This document shows positions 51,376 to 60,755 of a stretch of 64,000 nucleotides of DNA, in pieces. A model generated the notes under the pieces. It saw only the letters and a list, made by a program, of their open reading frames with translations, was not told the DNA's origin and made no database searches. The translations under genes were made by a program, and so were the position numbers. Positions within the stretch are counted from its first letter, which is position 1. The number at the start of each line of letters is the position of its first letter. The stretch lies in NCBI GenBank assembly GCA_040223615.1, contig JAVKFY010000081.1:62001-126000 (forward strand), read 5' to 3'. Origin of the DNA: JAVKFY01 sp040223615 (GTDB lineage: Bacteria > Pseudomonadota > Alphaproteobacteria > GCA-2731375).

Positions 51376-52947
51376 CTACTGCCGCGCGATGCCGGACTTG
51401 CCGCCGCGCAGCACGTATTTCTGCACCTTGCCGGTGGCGGTCTTCGGCAGGTCGTTAACGAAGCTCACCCACTGCGGCGTCTTGAAGTGGGCCAGGCTGT
51501 CGCGCACGTGGCGCTTCAACTCGTCCTCGCTGGTCTCCGCGCCCTGGCGCAGGATCACGAAGGCATGCGGCGACTCGCCCCACTTCTCGTGCGGCATGCC
51601 GACGACGGCAGCTTCCTGCACCGCCGGATGGCGCAGCAGGCAGCCCTCGACCTCGACCGACGAGATGTTCTCGCCGCCGGAAATGATCACGTCCTTGAAC
51701 CGGTCGCGAATCTCAACGTAGCCGTCGGGATGCACGACCGCCGCGTCGCCAGAGTGGAACCAGCCGTCCTTGATCGCCGCGTCGGTGGCTTCCGTGTCGT
51801 TGTAGTAGCCCTTCATCACCACGTTGCCGCGCACCGTGATCTCGCCCAGCGTCTCCGCGTCGCGCGGCACCTCGTTGCCGTGCTCGTCGACCACGCGCAG
51901 CTCGCCGGAGCTGATCAGTTCCACGCCCTGGCGCGACTTGATCTTGGCCAGTTCGTCGAGCGGCAAGTTGCGGTGCTCCGGCACCGGCTCGCAGAACGTG
52001 ATCAGCGGCGCGGTTTCGGTCAGCCCGTAGACGTGGGTCAGTTCCCAGCCCAGCTCGCGCTCGACCAGCTCGATGGTGGCCGCGGCCGGCGGCGCGCCGG
52101 CGGTGAACAGCCGCACGCCGCGCGGGGCCCCTTCGCGCAGCTCGGCCGGCGCGTTGGCGATGCCGATCAGCACCGTCGGCGCGGCGCAGAACATGGTGAT
52201 GTTCTCGTCCTTGATCAGCTGGAAGATCAACGGCGGCTCGACCCGGCGCAGGCAGACATTGGCCATGCCGCGCGCGGTGTTGATCCAGGTGAAGGTCCAG
52301 CCGTTGGCGTGGAACATCGGCAGCGTCCACAGGTAGCGGTCGGCCGGCGTCAGGTGGTGGTGCGCCAGCGTGCCCATGATGTTCACATAGGCGTTGCGGT
52401 GGGTGATCATCACGCCCTTGGGCCGCGCCGTGGTGCCGCTGGTGTAGTTGATGGTCAGCAGGTCGGTCTCGGCCACGTCGACGTGCTTGTAGTCCGGGCC
52501 GTGCCCCGCCAGCGTGGTCTCGTAGTTGAGCCAGCCGTCGCCGGACCCCTCCAGCGCCACGAAATGCTCCACCCCGGTAAGCTTGTCGCGGATACCGTCG
52601 ACCGCCTCCAGGTAATCTTCGTGCACGCACAGCACCTTGGCGCCGCTGTGGTTCACGATGTACTCGAAGTCCTCCGGCAGCAGGCGGTAGTTGATCGGCA
52701 CCAGCACCGCGCCGATCTGCGGCACCGCGTAGTAGCCCTCAAGATGCGCGTGCGTGTTCGGCGCGATGTAGGCGACCCGGTCGCCGTGGCCGACGCCGAG
52801 CGCCTGCAACGCCGCTGACCAGCGATCGCAACGCTCCAGGAACTGCGCGTAGGTGAAGCGCTGATCGCCGTCGACGACGGCCTCGCGTTCCGGATAAAGC
52901 CGGCGCGCGCGCCGGGCAAATTCCATCGGGCTGAGGGCGACTTCCAT
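51376..52947 (-). CDS. Acyl-CoA synthetase (AMP-forming)
   Basis: 523 residues. The AMP-binding core is intact: YTSGTTARPKGVMITHRN, the GLTETAP motif, GWFHSGDAAVVHPDGYVEIRDR and the C-terminal lysine motif LPKTATGKVQK. These enzymes activate fatty or aromatic acids as CoA thioesters; the family resembles medium/long-chain fatty acyl-CoA ligases used in beta-oxidation. It is convergent with the AsmA-like gene and followed by tyrS on the same strand. Confidence 0.93.
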   Translation of the reverse strand: MEVALSPMEFARRARRLYPEREAVVDGDQRFTYAQFLERCDRWSAALQALGVGHGDRVAYIAPNTHAHLEGYYAVPQIGAVLVPINYRLLPEDFEYIVNHSGAKVLCVHEDYLEAVDGIRDKLTGVEHFVALEGSGDGWLNYETTLAGHGPDYKHVDVAETDLLTINYTSGTTARPKGVMITHRNAYVNIMGTLAHHHLTPADRYLWTLPMFHANGWTFTWINTARGMANVCLRRVEPPLIFQLIKDENITMFCAAPTVLIGIANAPAELREGAPRGVRLFTAGAPPAAATIELVERELGWELTHVYGLTETAPLITFCEPVPEHRNLPLDELAKIKSRQGVELISSGELRVVDEHGNEVPRDAETLGEITVRGNVVMKGYYNDTEATDAAIKDGWFHSGDAAVVHPDGYVEIRDRFKDVIISGGENISSVEVEGCLLRHPAVQEAAVVGMPHEKWGESPHAFVILRQGAETSEDELKRHVRDSLAHFKTPQWVSFVNDLPKTATGKVQKYVLRGGKSGIARQ

Positions 52948-53034
52948 GGTGCGTTGTCCCTGATGCGTTTCTGTCGTGCTGCGCCGATGTTAGCCAGCAC
53001 GTCGCCGGGCGTCATCCATCGCGGCGTCGATTGC

Positions 53035-54291
53035 TCAGGCGACGGCGCGCACCAGGGCGTGCTTCTTGCGTCCGGCCGACAGCTTCACGGCGCCCTCGGC
53101 GTCGAGGTCGGCGGCGGTGACCTGACGCATCTCGTCCTTGATCGCCTCGTCGTTGATGCGCGCGCCGCCCTGCTTGATCAGGCGCCGGGCCTCGCCGTTG
53201 GACGCGCAAAGCCCGGCCCGGTTGAGCAATGCGAACAGCGCCACGCCGGCCTCCAGCTCGGCCCGCGGCACCTCGACCGACGGCAGCGACCCGCCGGCGC
53301 CGCCTTCCTCGAAGGTGCGCCGCGCGGTCTCCGCCGCGTCCGCCGCCGCCGCCTCGCCATGCGCCATCGCCGTCGCGGCGTTGGCCAGCACCTTCTTGGC
53401 GTCGTTCAGCTCCGCGCCTTCCAGCTTCTCCAGCCGGGCGATCTCGTCCAGCGGCAGCTCGGTGAACAGCCGCAGGAAGCGCCCGACGTCGCCGTCCTCG
53501 GTGTTGCGCCAGAACTGCCAGTAGTCGTAGGCCGGGAGCTGGTCTTCGTTCAGCCACACCGCGCCGGCGGCGGTCTTGCCCATCTTGGCGCCCGACGACG
53601 AGGTGATCAGTGGCGAGGTCAACGCGAACAGTTCGGTGCCGTCCATGCGTCGGCCCAGCTCGACGCCCATGATGATGTTGCCCCACTGGTCCGAGCCGCC
53701 CATCTGCAGCCGCACGCCGTTGCGCCGCGCCAGCTCGGCGAAGTCGTAGGACTGCAGGATCATGTAGTTGAATTCCAGGAAGGTCAGCGGCTGCTCGCGT
53801 TCCAGGCGCAGTTTCACGCTGTCCATGGTCAGCATCCGGTTGACCGAGAAGTGCCGGCCGACGTCGCGCAGCAATTCGATGTACTTCAGGTCCGCCAGCC
53901 AGTCGTCGTTGTTGACCATCATCGCGTCGCTCGGACCGTCGCCGAAGGTCAGGAACTTCTCGAACACGCGGCGGATGCCGGCCATGTTCTCGGCGATCTT
54001 CTCCGGCGTCAGCAACTGGCGGCTCTCGTCGCGGCCCGACGGGTCGCCGATCTTGGTCGTCCCGCCGCCCATCAGCACGATCGGCTTGTGACCGGTTTGC
54101 TGTAGGATTCGAAGCATCATGATCTGCACCAGGCTGCCGACGTGCAGGCTGGGCGCGGTGCAGTCGAAGCCGATATAGGCGGCGATCGGCCCTTGCGCGG
54201 CGAGCTTGTCCAGCGCTTCGATGTCGCTGCACTGGTGCAGGTATTCGCGCTCGACGATGGTACGGATAAAGTCGCTGCTGTAGGTGCTCAT
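53035..54291 (-). CDS. tyrS: Tyrosyl-tRNA synthetase
   Basis: 418 residues. The class I HIGH region appears as APSLHVGSLVQ and the KMSKS loop as SSGAKMGKT, the form usual for bacterial TyrRS. A C-terminal S4 RNA-binding domain (RLIKQGGARIND) ends the protein. It charges tRNA-Tyr in the cytoplasm. The gene is divergent from anmK across a 68-base gap. Confidence 0.96.
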   Translation of the reverse strand: MSTYSSDFIRTIVEREYLHQCSDIEALDKLAAQGPIAAYIGFDCTAPSLHVGSLVQIMMLRILQQTGHKPIVLMGGGTTKIGDPSGRDESRQLLTPEKIAENMAGIRRVFEKFLTFGDGPSDAMMVNNDDWLADLKYIELLRDVGRHFSVNRMLTMDSVKLRLEREQPLTFLEFNYMILQSYDFAELARRNGVRLQMGGSDQWGNIIMGVELGRRMDGTELFALTSPLITSSSGAKMGKTAAGAVWLNEDQLPAYDYWQFWRNTEDGDVGRFLRLFTELPLDEIARLEKLEGAELNDAKKVLANAATAMAHGEAAAADAAETARRTFEEGGAGGSLPSVEVPRAELEAGVALFALLNRAGLCASNGEARRLIKQGGARINDEAIKDEMRQVTAADLDAEGAVKLSAGRKKHALVRAVA

Positions 54292-54359
54292 GGCGGTCGC
54301 TCTTCCTTCGGCGGCCGGTGGTCTAGCACAACGTCGGGGAGCCGGCCATTCCTGAGATC

Positions 54360-55418
54360 GTGACGGCGCTGGGGCTGATGAGCGGGACCTCGGCCGATGG
54401 CGTCGATGCCGCGCTGCTGCGTACCGATGGCGAGCGTATCGCCGCGAGCGGACCGGGCCTTGGCCTGCCCTATGCCGACGACCTCGGCGCGGCGATCCGC
54501 GGCCTTTACGGGGGCCAGGCGCCGAAGACCGAGATCGCGCGCGTCGCGCAGGCCCTGACCGAGTGGCATGCCGAGGCGATCCGACGGTTGCTGGCCGAGA
54601 CCGACTGGCGCCCCGACCTGATCGGTTTCCACGGCCAGACCATCCTGCACGAGCCGGAGCACGCGCGAACCTGGCAAATCGGCGACGGCCAGTTGCTGGC
54701 TGACCTGACCGGCGTGCCGGTGGTCAACGACCTGCGCTCGGCCGACGTGGCCGCGGGCGGGCAGGGAGCGCCGCTGGCGCCGCTCTACCACGCGGCGCTC
54801 GCCGCCGACCTGGAGCGGCCGCTGGCGGTGCTGAATATCGGCGGCGTCGCCAACGTCACGTGGCTCGGCGCGGGCGAGGTCATTGCCTTCGACACCGGGC
54901 CGGGCAACGCCATGGTCGACGACTGGATGCGCCACCACACCGGCCAGGCCGCCGACCTCGACGGTGCACTGGCCGCGACGGGCAAGGTCCACGACGATGT
55001 GGTCGCGGCGATCCTGGCGCATCCGTATTTCCAGGCGCCGGCGCCGAAGTCGCTCGACCGCGACGCCTTCAGCGCCTCACCGGCCGAAGGTCTGACGCCG
55101 GCCGATGGCGCCGCGACCCTGACCATGGCGACCGCCCGGTCGGTGGCGCTGGCCCGCGACCTGCTGCCGCGCCCGCCGACGCGCTGGCTGGTCTGCGGCG
55201 GCGGACGGCACAACCCGACCCTGATGCGGATGCTCGCAGCGGAACTCGGCGCGGCCGTCGAGCCGGTCGAGGCGGTCGGCTGGCGGGGCGACCTGATCGA
55301 GGCCGAGGCCTTCGCCTTCCTGGCGGTGCGCAGCATGAATGGCCTGCCGACCAGCCTGCCGAGCACCACCGGCGCGGCTGCGGCCACCGTCGGCGGGCGG
55401 CTCTGGCGGCCGAGGTGA
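54360..55418 (+). CDS. anmK: Anhydro-N-acetylmuramic acid kinase
   Basis: 352 residues from GTG 54360. Signatures are LMSGTSADGVDAALL at the start, FHGQTILHEP, IGGVANVT, DTGPGNAMVDD and CGGGRHNPTLM. AnmK cleaves and phosphorylates anhydro-MurNAc during peptidoglycan recycling, which fits the wall-enzyme genes in the window. Its stop overlaps the next start as GTGA. Confidence 0.95.
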   Translation: MTALGLMSGTSADGVDAALLRTDGERIAASGPGLGLPYADDLGAAIRGLYGGQAPKTEIARVAQALTEWHAEAIRRLLAETDWRPDLIGFHGQTILHEPEHARTWQIGDGQLLADLTGVPVVNDLRSADVAAGGQGAPLAPLYHAALAADLERPLAVLNIGGVANVTWLGAGEVIAFDTGPGNAMVDDWMRHHTGQAADLDGALAATGKVHDDVVAAILAHPYFQAPAPKSLDRDAFSASPAEGLTPADGAATLTMATARSVALARDLLPRPPTRWLVCGGGRHNPTLMRMLAAELGAAVEPVEAVGWRGDLIEAEAFAFLAVRSMNGLPTSLPSTTGAAAATVGGRLWRPR

Positions 55419-57076
55419 GCCTGCTGCCCGAGCGCTGCGACGTTGTCATCGTCGGCGGCGGACCGTGCGGGCTGATGCTGGGCATCGAGTTGGGCCGGCG
55501 CGGCGTATCGGCGGTGCTGGTCGACCAGAAGCCGTCGACCGCTTTCAACCCGCAGGCCAACGCCACCCAGGCCCGCACCATGGAACACTTCCGCCGCCTC
55601 GGCTTCGCCGAGGAGGTGCGCGCGCTCGGCCTGCCGCCCGATTTCCCGACCGACATCGCCTACTACACGCGCTTCGCCACGCACGAGTTGGCGCGCTTCA
55701 AGCTGCCCTCGGCGCGCCAGGCGCGGGAGAGCGTCGCCAGCCTCTCCGGCTCGTGGAGCGCCGCCGAATTGCCGCATCGCGTGGCGCAGAAGTATGTCGA
55801 GCAGGTGCTGCGTCGCCACGCCGAGGCCTTGCCGTCTATCTCGGTCAACTACGGCTGGCGGCTGGATGGCTTCGCCGCCACGGTCGACGGCGTCGAGGCA
55901 CGGGTCGCGCGGGTCGACGACGGCGCCGAGGCGACCGTGACCGGCAGCTACCTCGTCGGCGCGGATGGCGCACGCAGCCCGGTGCGTCGCCAACTGGGTT
56001 TCGGCATGGCCGGCGAAACCGGCGTGGTGCGCGACTTCGTCGGCGGTCGGATGCTGGCGATCTACTGCCGCCTGCCGGACTTCTACGACCGTGCGCCGCA
56101 TGCGCCGGCATGGATGAATGTCTGCTTCAACCCGCAGCGCCGCGCCTTCATGATCGCGGTCGACGGCAAGGGTGAGTTCGCCTTCCACACCCAGCTCAAG
56201 CCACACGAGAACGAAGCCGACATCGCCGCCGGCGACGCCGTGGCGATGGTCCGTGCGGCGATCGGCCTGGACGTGACCGTCGAGGTGCTGTCGACCGCGA
56301 CCTGGACCGCCGGCCATGCGCTGGTCGCCGAGCGGTTCCAGCGTGGCCGGGTGTTGCTCGGCGGCGACGCGGTGCACCTGTTCACGCCGATGGGCGGGCT
56401 TGGCTACAACACGGCCGTCGAGGACGCCGTCAACCTGGGCTGGAAGCTGGCGATGGCACTGCGCGGCCAGGGCGGCCCGGGCCTGCTGGCCAGCTACGAG
56501 ACCGAGCGCCGACCGCTGGCGATCCGCAACACCGGTTATGCCCGCGGCTTCGCGGAGTCGCTCGGCACCTACGTACCGGTGCCGGAGATCGAGGACGATA
56601 CGCAGGCCGGCGAGGTCCTGCGCCGCGCCGCCGGCGACTACTACGAGGCCCATGCCCGGGCCGAGTTCAATATCCCCGGCATCACTTTCGGCGGCCGTTA
56701 CGACGGCTCACCCATCATCGTGCCGGACGGCATCGAACCGCCGCCGGACGCTGCCAACCACTATGAACCGACGGCCTGCCCCGGCGGCCGGGCGCCGCAC
56801 CTGTGGTTGGCGCCGGAGACGTCGCTCTATGACGCCTTCGGTTTCGAATGGACGCTGCTCAGGCTCGGGCCCGCTCCCGATCCCGGCGACGGATTCCGCG
56901 CCGGTGGCCTGCCGTTGACGGTGCTCGACGTGCCATCGCCCGAGGCCCGCGACCTCTACGACGCCGACCTGGCGCTGATCCGCCCGGATCAGATCGTCGC
57001 CTGGCGGGGCAATGACGACCGCCAGGCGGTGGAGGTGATCCGGCGGGTGACCGGGTTTGGTGAGCTTTCGGTGTGA
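55415..57076 (+). CDS. FAD-dependent aromatic monooxygenase-like oxidoreductase
   Basis: 553 residues from GTG 55415 in the GTGA overlap with anmK. It starts with the Rossmann GxGxxG motif (VVIVGGGPCGLMLGIELGRRG) and has the DG motif LVGADGARSPVR and the GD motif VLLGGDAVHLFTPMGGLGYNTAVEDA of the PHBH/MhpA/TetX class A flavin monooxygenases. The C-terminal thioredoxin-like extension (residues 470-553) is that of the MhpA/phenol-hydroxylase branch. Substrate unknown; an aromatic or polyketide-like compound is likely. Confidence 0.9.
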   Translation: MSLLPERCDVVIVGGGPCGLMLGIELGRRGVSAVLVDQKPSTAFNPQANATQARTMEHFRRLGFAEEVRALGLPPDFPTDIAYYTRFATHELARFKLPSARQARESVASLSGSWSAAELPHRVAQKYVEQVLRRHAEALPSISVNYGWRLDGFAATVDGVEARVARVDDGAEATVTGSYLVGADGARSPVRRQLGFGMAGETGVVRDFVGGRMLAIYCRLPDFYDRAPHAPAWMNVCFNPQRRAFMIAVDGKGEFAFHTQLKPHENEADIAAGDAVAMVRAAIGLDVTVEVLSTATWTAGHALVAERFQRGRVLLGGDAVHLFTPMGGLGYNTAVEDAVNLGWKLAMALRGQGGPGLLASYETERRPLAIRNTGYARGFAESLGTYVPVPEIEDDTQAGEVLRRAAGDYYEAHARAEFNIPGITFGGRYDGSPIIVPDGIEPPPDAANHYEPTACPGGRAPHLWLAPETSLYDAFGFEWTLLRLGPAPDPGDGFRAGGLPLTVLDVPSPEARDLYDADLALIRPDQIVAWRGNDDRQAVEVIRRVTGFGELSV

Positions 57077-57103
57077 GATGCCCGGGTGAAGCCCAGGCAT
57101 CTC
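57075..57103. terminator. Hairpin between the convergent monooxygenase and hydrolase genes
   Basis: AGATGCCCGGG (57076-57086) pairs with CCCAGGCATCT (57092-57102) with a single mismatch and a 5-base loop. The stem begins at the last base of the monooxygenase stop codon. No T-tract follows on either strand, so any termination would be weak; it may serve both convergent genes. Confidence 0.5.
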
Positions 57104-57120
57104 TGGACGTCGGCAGAACG

Positions 57121-57768
57121 CTAGACCAGCGCCTTCATGGTTTCGTCGACATAGTTGCCGACGGCCTTGTCGAGCTGCTCCAGGTGGTTCTCGTAGAAAT
57201 GGCCGGCGCCGGGGATCTTCTTGTAGCTGATGGTGATGCCGCGCTGCTGGCGTAGCCGGTCGCACAGCTTCACCACATCGGCCTCCGGCACCAGGTCGTC
57301 GGCGCTGCCATGGGTGATCAGGCCGGATGACGGACAGGGCGCCAGGAACGAGAAGTCGAACATGTTGGCCGGCGGCGAGGCGGAGATGAAGGCGGTGATC
57401 TCCGGCCGCCGCATCAGCAGCTGCATCGAGATCCAGGCGCCGAACGAGTAGCCGGTGATCCAGCACGCCCGCGCGTTCGGGTTGAAGCTCTGCAACCAGT
57501 CCAGCGCCGAGGCGGCATCGGAAAGTTCGCCCATGCCGCTGTCGTAAACGCCCTGGCTGCGCCCCACGCCGCGAAAGTTGAACCGCAGCACCGCGAAGCC
57601 GCGCTCCGCGAAGGTCTGGTACAGCGTGTACACGACCTTGTTGTTCATCGTTCCGCCGTAGCGCGGGTGCGGATGCAGGATCAGCGCGATCGGCGCGTTC
57701 GGCTCCTTGCCCTCCTGGAAACGCCCTTCCAGGCGGCCGGCGGGCCCATTGAAGATAACTTCTGGCAT
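57121..57768 (-). CDS. Alpha/beta hydrolase of the suf-associated type
   Basis: 215 residues. The opening MPEVIFNGPAGRLEGRF, HPHPRYGGTMNNKVVYTL and FNFRGVGRSQG are typical of an alpha/beta hydrolase often encoded inside alphaproteobacterial suf loci. The nucleophile is the serine in TGYSFGAW and the histidine is in IPGAGHFYENH. No signal peptide. The function in Fe-S biology is not known. In this window it lies next to Rrf2 and a cysteine desulfurase but on the opposite strand, with cysE in between. Confidence 0.88.
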   Translation of the reverse strand: MPEVIFNGPAGRLEGRFQEGKEPNAPIALILHPHPRYGGTMNNKVVYTLYQTFAERGFAVLRFNFRGVGRSQGVYDSGMGELSDAASALDWLQSFNPNARACWITGYSFGAWISMQLLMRRPEITAFISASPPANMFDFSFLAPCPSSGLITHGSADDLVPEADVVKLCDRLRQQRGITISYKKIPGAGHFYENHLEQLDKAVGNYVDETMKALV

Positions 57769-57820
57769 GATGTCGTCCCAACGCGCCAGCCACGGCGTCG
57801 ACGCGGGCTGTCGCGAATAC

Positions 57821-57849
57821 TTGATTGCTTTGGTCGGGTACCGTATCTA
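57821..57849 (+). promoter_or_regulatory. Candidate cysE promoter
   Basis: TTGATT (57821-57826) and TATCTA (57844-57849) are separated by 17 bases, 104 bases ahead of the cysE ATG. The rest of the 185-base gap is relatively AT-rich for this genome. I see no clear operator or riboswitch-like fold. Confidence 0.35.
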
Positions 57850-57953
57850 CACGAAAGCGGCCACCGGGCCTTGTTAATAGCGATCAGAGCGGTCCGGTGC
57901 CAAGGAAAACTGGATATTGCAAGCGAAATCAATAGGTTAAAGGCGTCGCAGAG

Positions 57954-58742
57954 ATGTTCAAACTGCTCAAGGCCGACATCGCCGCTTGCATGGAGCGCGA
58001 CCCCGCCGCCCGCTCGGCGCTGGAAGTGGTGCTGGTTTATCCCGGTTTTCACGCCATCCTGACCTACCGCATCGCCCACTGGTTTTGGAATCGCGGGCTG
58101 CGGCTGGTGGCCAAGTGGCTGGCCTACGTGGGCCGGATCGTCACCGGCATCGAGATCCACCCCGGCGCGCGCATCGGTTCTGGATTCTTCATCGACCACG
58201 GCACCGGCGTGGTGATCGGCGAGACCGCGGAGATCGGCGACAACGTCACGCTCTATCACGACGTCACCCTGGGCGGCATCGCGCCCTCGGTCGATAGTGA
58301 CGCCCAGCGCGGCCAGAAGCGCCATCCGACGCTCGCCGACGACGTTATCGTCGGTTCCGGGGCGCAGATACTGGGGCCGATCACGGTCGGTGCCGGCGCC
58401 CGTGTCGGCGCCAACTCGGTGGTGCTGCAGGACGTGTCGCCGCTGGCCACCGTGGTCGGCATCCCGGCCAAGGTCGCCCGCGGCCGGGCCCCGGCCCAGG
58501 GCGACCGCGCCGCCGAACATCCGCCGTTCCAGGCCTACGGCATCGACGCCGACATGTCCGACCCGACCATGCGCGTGGTCGAGGCGCTGCTGGACAAGGT
58601 CCAGAGCCTGTCGATGCGGGTCGAGGAGCTGGAGCGTGAGCGCGGCGGCGAGCCGCCGGCATGGCAGGTCGCCAAGACCTACGCCAGCGACGACGACGAC
58701 GAGGACGCCGCCGGGGAGGGCGGCGCCAAGTCTGATAACTGA
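57954..58742 (+). CDS. cysE: Serine O-acetyltransferase
   Basis: 262 residues. The left-handed beta-helix with hexapeptide repeats is clear (GIEIHPGARIGSGFFIDHGTG, GETAEIGDNVTLYHDVTLGG), the active-site histidine-aspartate pair lies in the DHGTG region, and KRHPTLADDVIVGSGAQILG continues the helix. A helical N-terminus (RDPAARSALEVVLVYPGFHAI) precedes it. The enzyme makes O-acetylserine for cysteine. The C-terminus is longer and more charged than in short EpsC forms (ends DDDDEDAAGEGG). It lies upstream of an Rrf2 / cysteine desulfurase / ferredoxin string, linking cysteine supply to Fe-S assembly. Confidence 0.94.
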   Translation: MFKLLKADIAACMERDPAARSALEVVLVYPGFHAILTYRIAHWFWNRGLRLVAKWLAYVGRIVTGIEIHPGARIGSGFFIDHGTGVVIGETAEIGDNVTLYHDVTLGGIAPSVDSDAQRGQKRHPTLADDVIVGSGAQILGPITVGAGARVGANSVVLQDVSPLATVVGIPAKVARGRAPAQGDRAAEHPPFQAYGIDADMSDPTMRVVEALLDKVQSLSMRVEELERERGGEPPAWQVAKTYASDDDDEDAAGEGGAKSDN

Positions 58743-58777
58743 ACCAGATCAACGCAACGCCGGCTGGGAGGCCATCG

Positions 58778-59275
58778 ATGAAGCTGACGACGAGGGCGCG
58801 CTACGCGGTCATGGCGATGGTCGACATCGCCGCGCACGACGGCAAGCACCCGGTCTGCCTGGCTGACATCGCCGAGCGCGAGGAAATCTCGCTGCCCTAC
58901 CTGGAACAGATTTTCGCCTGCCTGCGCCGCTGCGGCCTGGTGGCCAGCGTGCGCGGCCCCGGCGGCGGCTACCGGCTGGCGCGTCCGGCGGCGCAGATAC
59001 GCATCGCCGAGGTGTTCTGCGCCATGGACGAGCCGCTGCGCGCCACCCGCTGCGAGGACACCTGGGATCACGGCTGTCGCCAGGACCGGGCCAAGTGCCG
59101 CACCCACGCGCTGTGGGAGGAACTCGGCTGCGTCGTCGACCTGTACCTGAGCTCGGTCAGCTTGGCCGACGTCGCCAGCGGCCGGATCGGCGCCTGCGGC
59201 CGGCCGGTGCGACCGGTGCCGATACCGGAGGACGTGGCGGCGCTGGCGGTCCCCGCTGGAAAGGCGCTGACGTGA
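58778..59275 (+). CDS. Rrf2-family transcriptional regulator, IscR-like
   Basis: 165 residues with GGGAGG before the ATG. The winged-helix part (LTTRARYAVMAMVDIA; SLPYLEQIFACLRRCGLV; GPGGGYRLAR) matches IscR. Three cysteines, C92, C100 and C107 (C-x7-C-x6-C), provide a probable 2Fe-2S site with spacing slightly longer than in E. coli IscR. It likely senses Fe-S status and controls this cluster. Its stop overlaps the cysteine desulfurase start as GTGA. Confidence 0.92.
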   Translation: MKLTTRARYAVMAMVDIAAHDGKHPVCLADIAEREEISLPYLEQIFACLRRCGLVASVRGPGGGYRLARPAAQIRIAEVFCAMDEPLRATRCEDTWDHGCRQDRAKCRTHALWEELGCVVDLYLSSVSLADVASGRIGACGRPVRPVPIPEDVAALAVPAGKALT

Positions 59276-60387
59276 TCTATCTCGACTACAACGCCACCGC
59301 GCCGATCCGCCCGGCCGTGATCGCCCGCGTCGCCGAGGTGATGGGCACTGTCGGCAACGCGTCGTCGGTGCACGCCGCCGGCCGCGCCGCGCGCGAGATC
59401 GTCGAGGACGCACGCGCCGAGGTTGCCGCCCTGGTCGGCGCCAAGCCCGACGGCGTGATCCTGCTTTCGGGCGGCACCGAGGCCAACAACCTGGCCCTAA
59501 AGGGTGTCGGCAAGCGCCGGCTGATGGTCGCCGGGACCGAGCATGGCGCGGTGCTGGCGCCGACGCTGCTGCTGGACGGTCAGGCCGTGCTGCTGCCGGT
59601 CGATGGCGACGGCCGCCTCGATCTCGACGCACTCGACAAGGCGCTGTCGGCCGAGGATGGTCCGGCCCTGGTCTCGGTGATGCTGGCCAATAACGAGACC
59701 GGCGTGCTGCAGCCGGTGGCCGAGATCGCCGAGATCGCGCATCGCCACGGCGCGCTGTTCCACTGCGATGCGGTGCAGGCCGCCGGCAAGGTGCCGGTCG
59801 ACATGGCCGCGCTTGGCATCGACATGCTGAGCCTGTCGGCGCACAAGATCGGCGGCCCGCAAGGCATCGGCGCGCTGGTGTTGAACGGCGACATCCAGCT
59901 CGATTCCCAGATCGTCGGCGGCGGCCAGGAACAGGGCCGGCGCTCCGGCACCGAGAATGTCGCGGGCGCCGCCGGCTATGGCGTCGCCGCGAAGGAAGCA
60001 CGCGAGGGCCTGGCGAAGTATGCCGAGCTGGGCCGCCTGCGCGACGACATGGAGCGGCGCCTGCGCCAGGTGACCAACGGCTTGGTCGTGCATGGCGCCG
60101 GCGCGCCGCGCCTGCCCAACACCTCGTGCCTGTCGATGCCGGGCGTCAGCTCGGAGACCCAGGTCATCGCCTTCGACCTCGCCGGCATCGCGATCAGCGC
60201 TGGCTCGGCCTGCTCGTCGGGCAAGGTGCACGCCAGCCACGTGCTGGAGGCGATGGCGGTGCCGGAGGAGACGGCGACCAGCGCCATCCGCGTGTCGATG
60301 GGCTGGAATACCGAGCCTGGCGATATAGATCGCCTCGTCGAGGTCTGGACCGACATCTACCGCCGCGGCCAACGCTCGGCCGCCTAG
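59272..60387 (+). CDS. Cysteine desulfurase (NifS/IscS family)
   Basis: 371 residues from GTG 59272. The PLP lysine is in SLSAHKIGGPQGIG and the sulfur-carrying cysteine in SAGSACSSGKVHASHV; GGTEANNLAL and DAVQAAGK are also typical. The loop form with SSGK is of the NifS/IscS group. It removes sulfur from cysteine to feed Fe-S assembly or thiolation. It is coupled to the Rrf2 gene and followed 19 bases later by a ferredoxin. Confidence 0.94.
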   Translation: MIYLDYNATAPIRPAVIARVAEVMGTVGNASSVHAAGRAAREIVEDARAEVAALVGAKPDGVILLSGGTEANNLALKGVGKRRLMVAGTEHGAVLAPTLLLDGQAVLLPVDGDGRLDLDALDKALSAEDGPALVSVMLANNETGVLQPVAEIAEIAHRHGALFHCDAVQAAGKVPVDMAALGIDMLSLSAHKIGGPQGIGALVLNGDIQLDSQIVGGGQEQGRRSGTENVAGAAGYGVAAKEAREGLAKYAELGRLRDDMERRLRQVTNGLVVHGAGAPRLPNTSCLSMPGVSSETQVIAFDLAGIAISAGSACSSGKVHASHVLEAMAVPEETATSAIRVSMGWNTEPGDIDRLVEVWTDIYRRGQRSAA

Positions 60388-60406
60388 CGAGAGTGAGAGA
60401 GCAAGT

Positions 60407-60742
60407 ATGCCGAAGGTCGTCTTCGTCAGTGGCGATGGCAAGGAGCGGCGCGAGGTTCAGGCCGCCGCCGGGATGAGCGTGCTGGAGATCAGCCGCGACC
60501 ACGACATCGACATCGAGGGCGCGTGCGAGGGCTGCATGGCCTGCTCGACGTGCCACGTGATCGTCGACCCGGCCTTCTACGACAAGCTGCCGGCGCCGGA
60601 GGAGGAGGAGATCGACATGCTCGACCTCGCCTTCGGCCTGACCAAGACGTCGCGCCTGGGCTGCCAACTGGTGATCACCGACGAGCTCGACGGCATCGTC
60701 CTGCGGCTGCCCCCGGCCACCCGCAACCTGCTACTCGCCTGA
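60407..60742 (+). CDS. fdx: 2Fe-2S ferredoxin, adrenodoxin/Isc type
   Basis: 111 residues. The cluster ligands are in GACEGCMACSTCHV (C-x5-C-x2-C) and the fourth in SRLGCQL, spaced as in Isc/adrenodoxin ferredoxins. It would provide electrons for Fe-S assembly. A ferredoxin-NADP reductase of adrenodoxin type lies at the left edge of the window and could be its reductase, but it is 60 kb away. Scaffold genes (iscU or sufBCD) do not follow. Confidence 0.94.
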   Translation: MPKVVFVSGDGKERREVQAAAGMSVLEISRDHDIDIEGACEGCMACSTCHVIVDPAFYDKLPAPEEEEIDMLDLAFGLTKTSRLGCQLVITDELDGIVLRLPPATRNLLLA

Positions 60743-60755
60743 GGCGCGCGGCAGG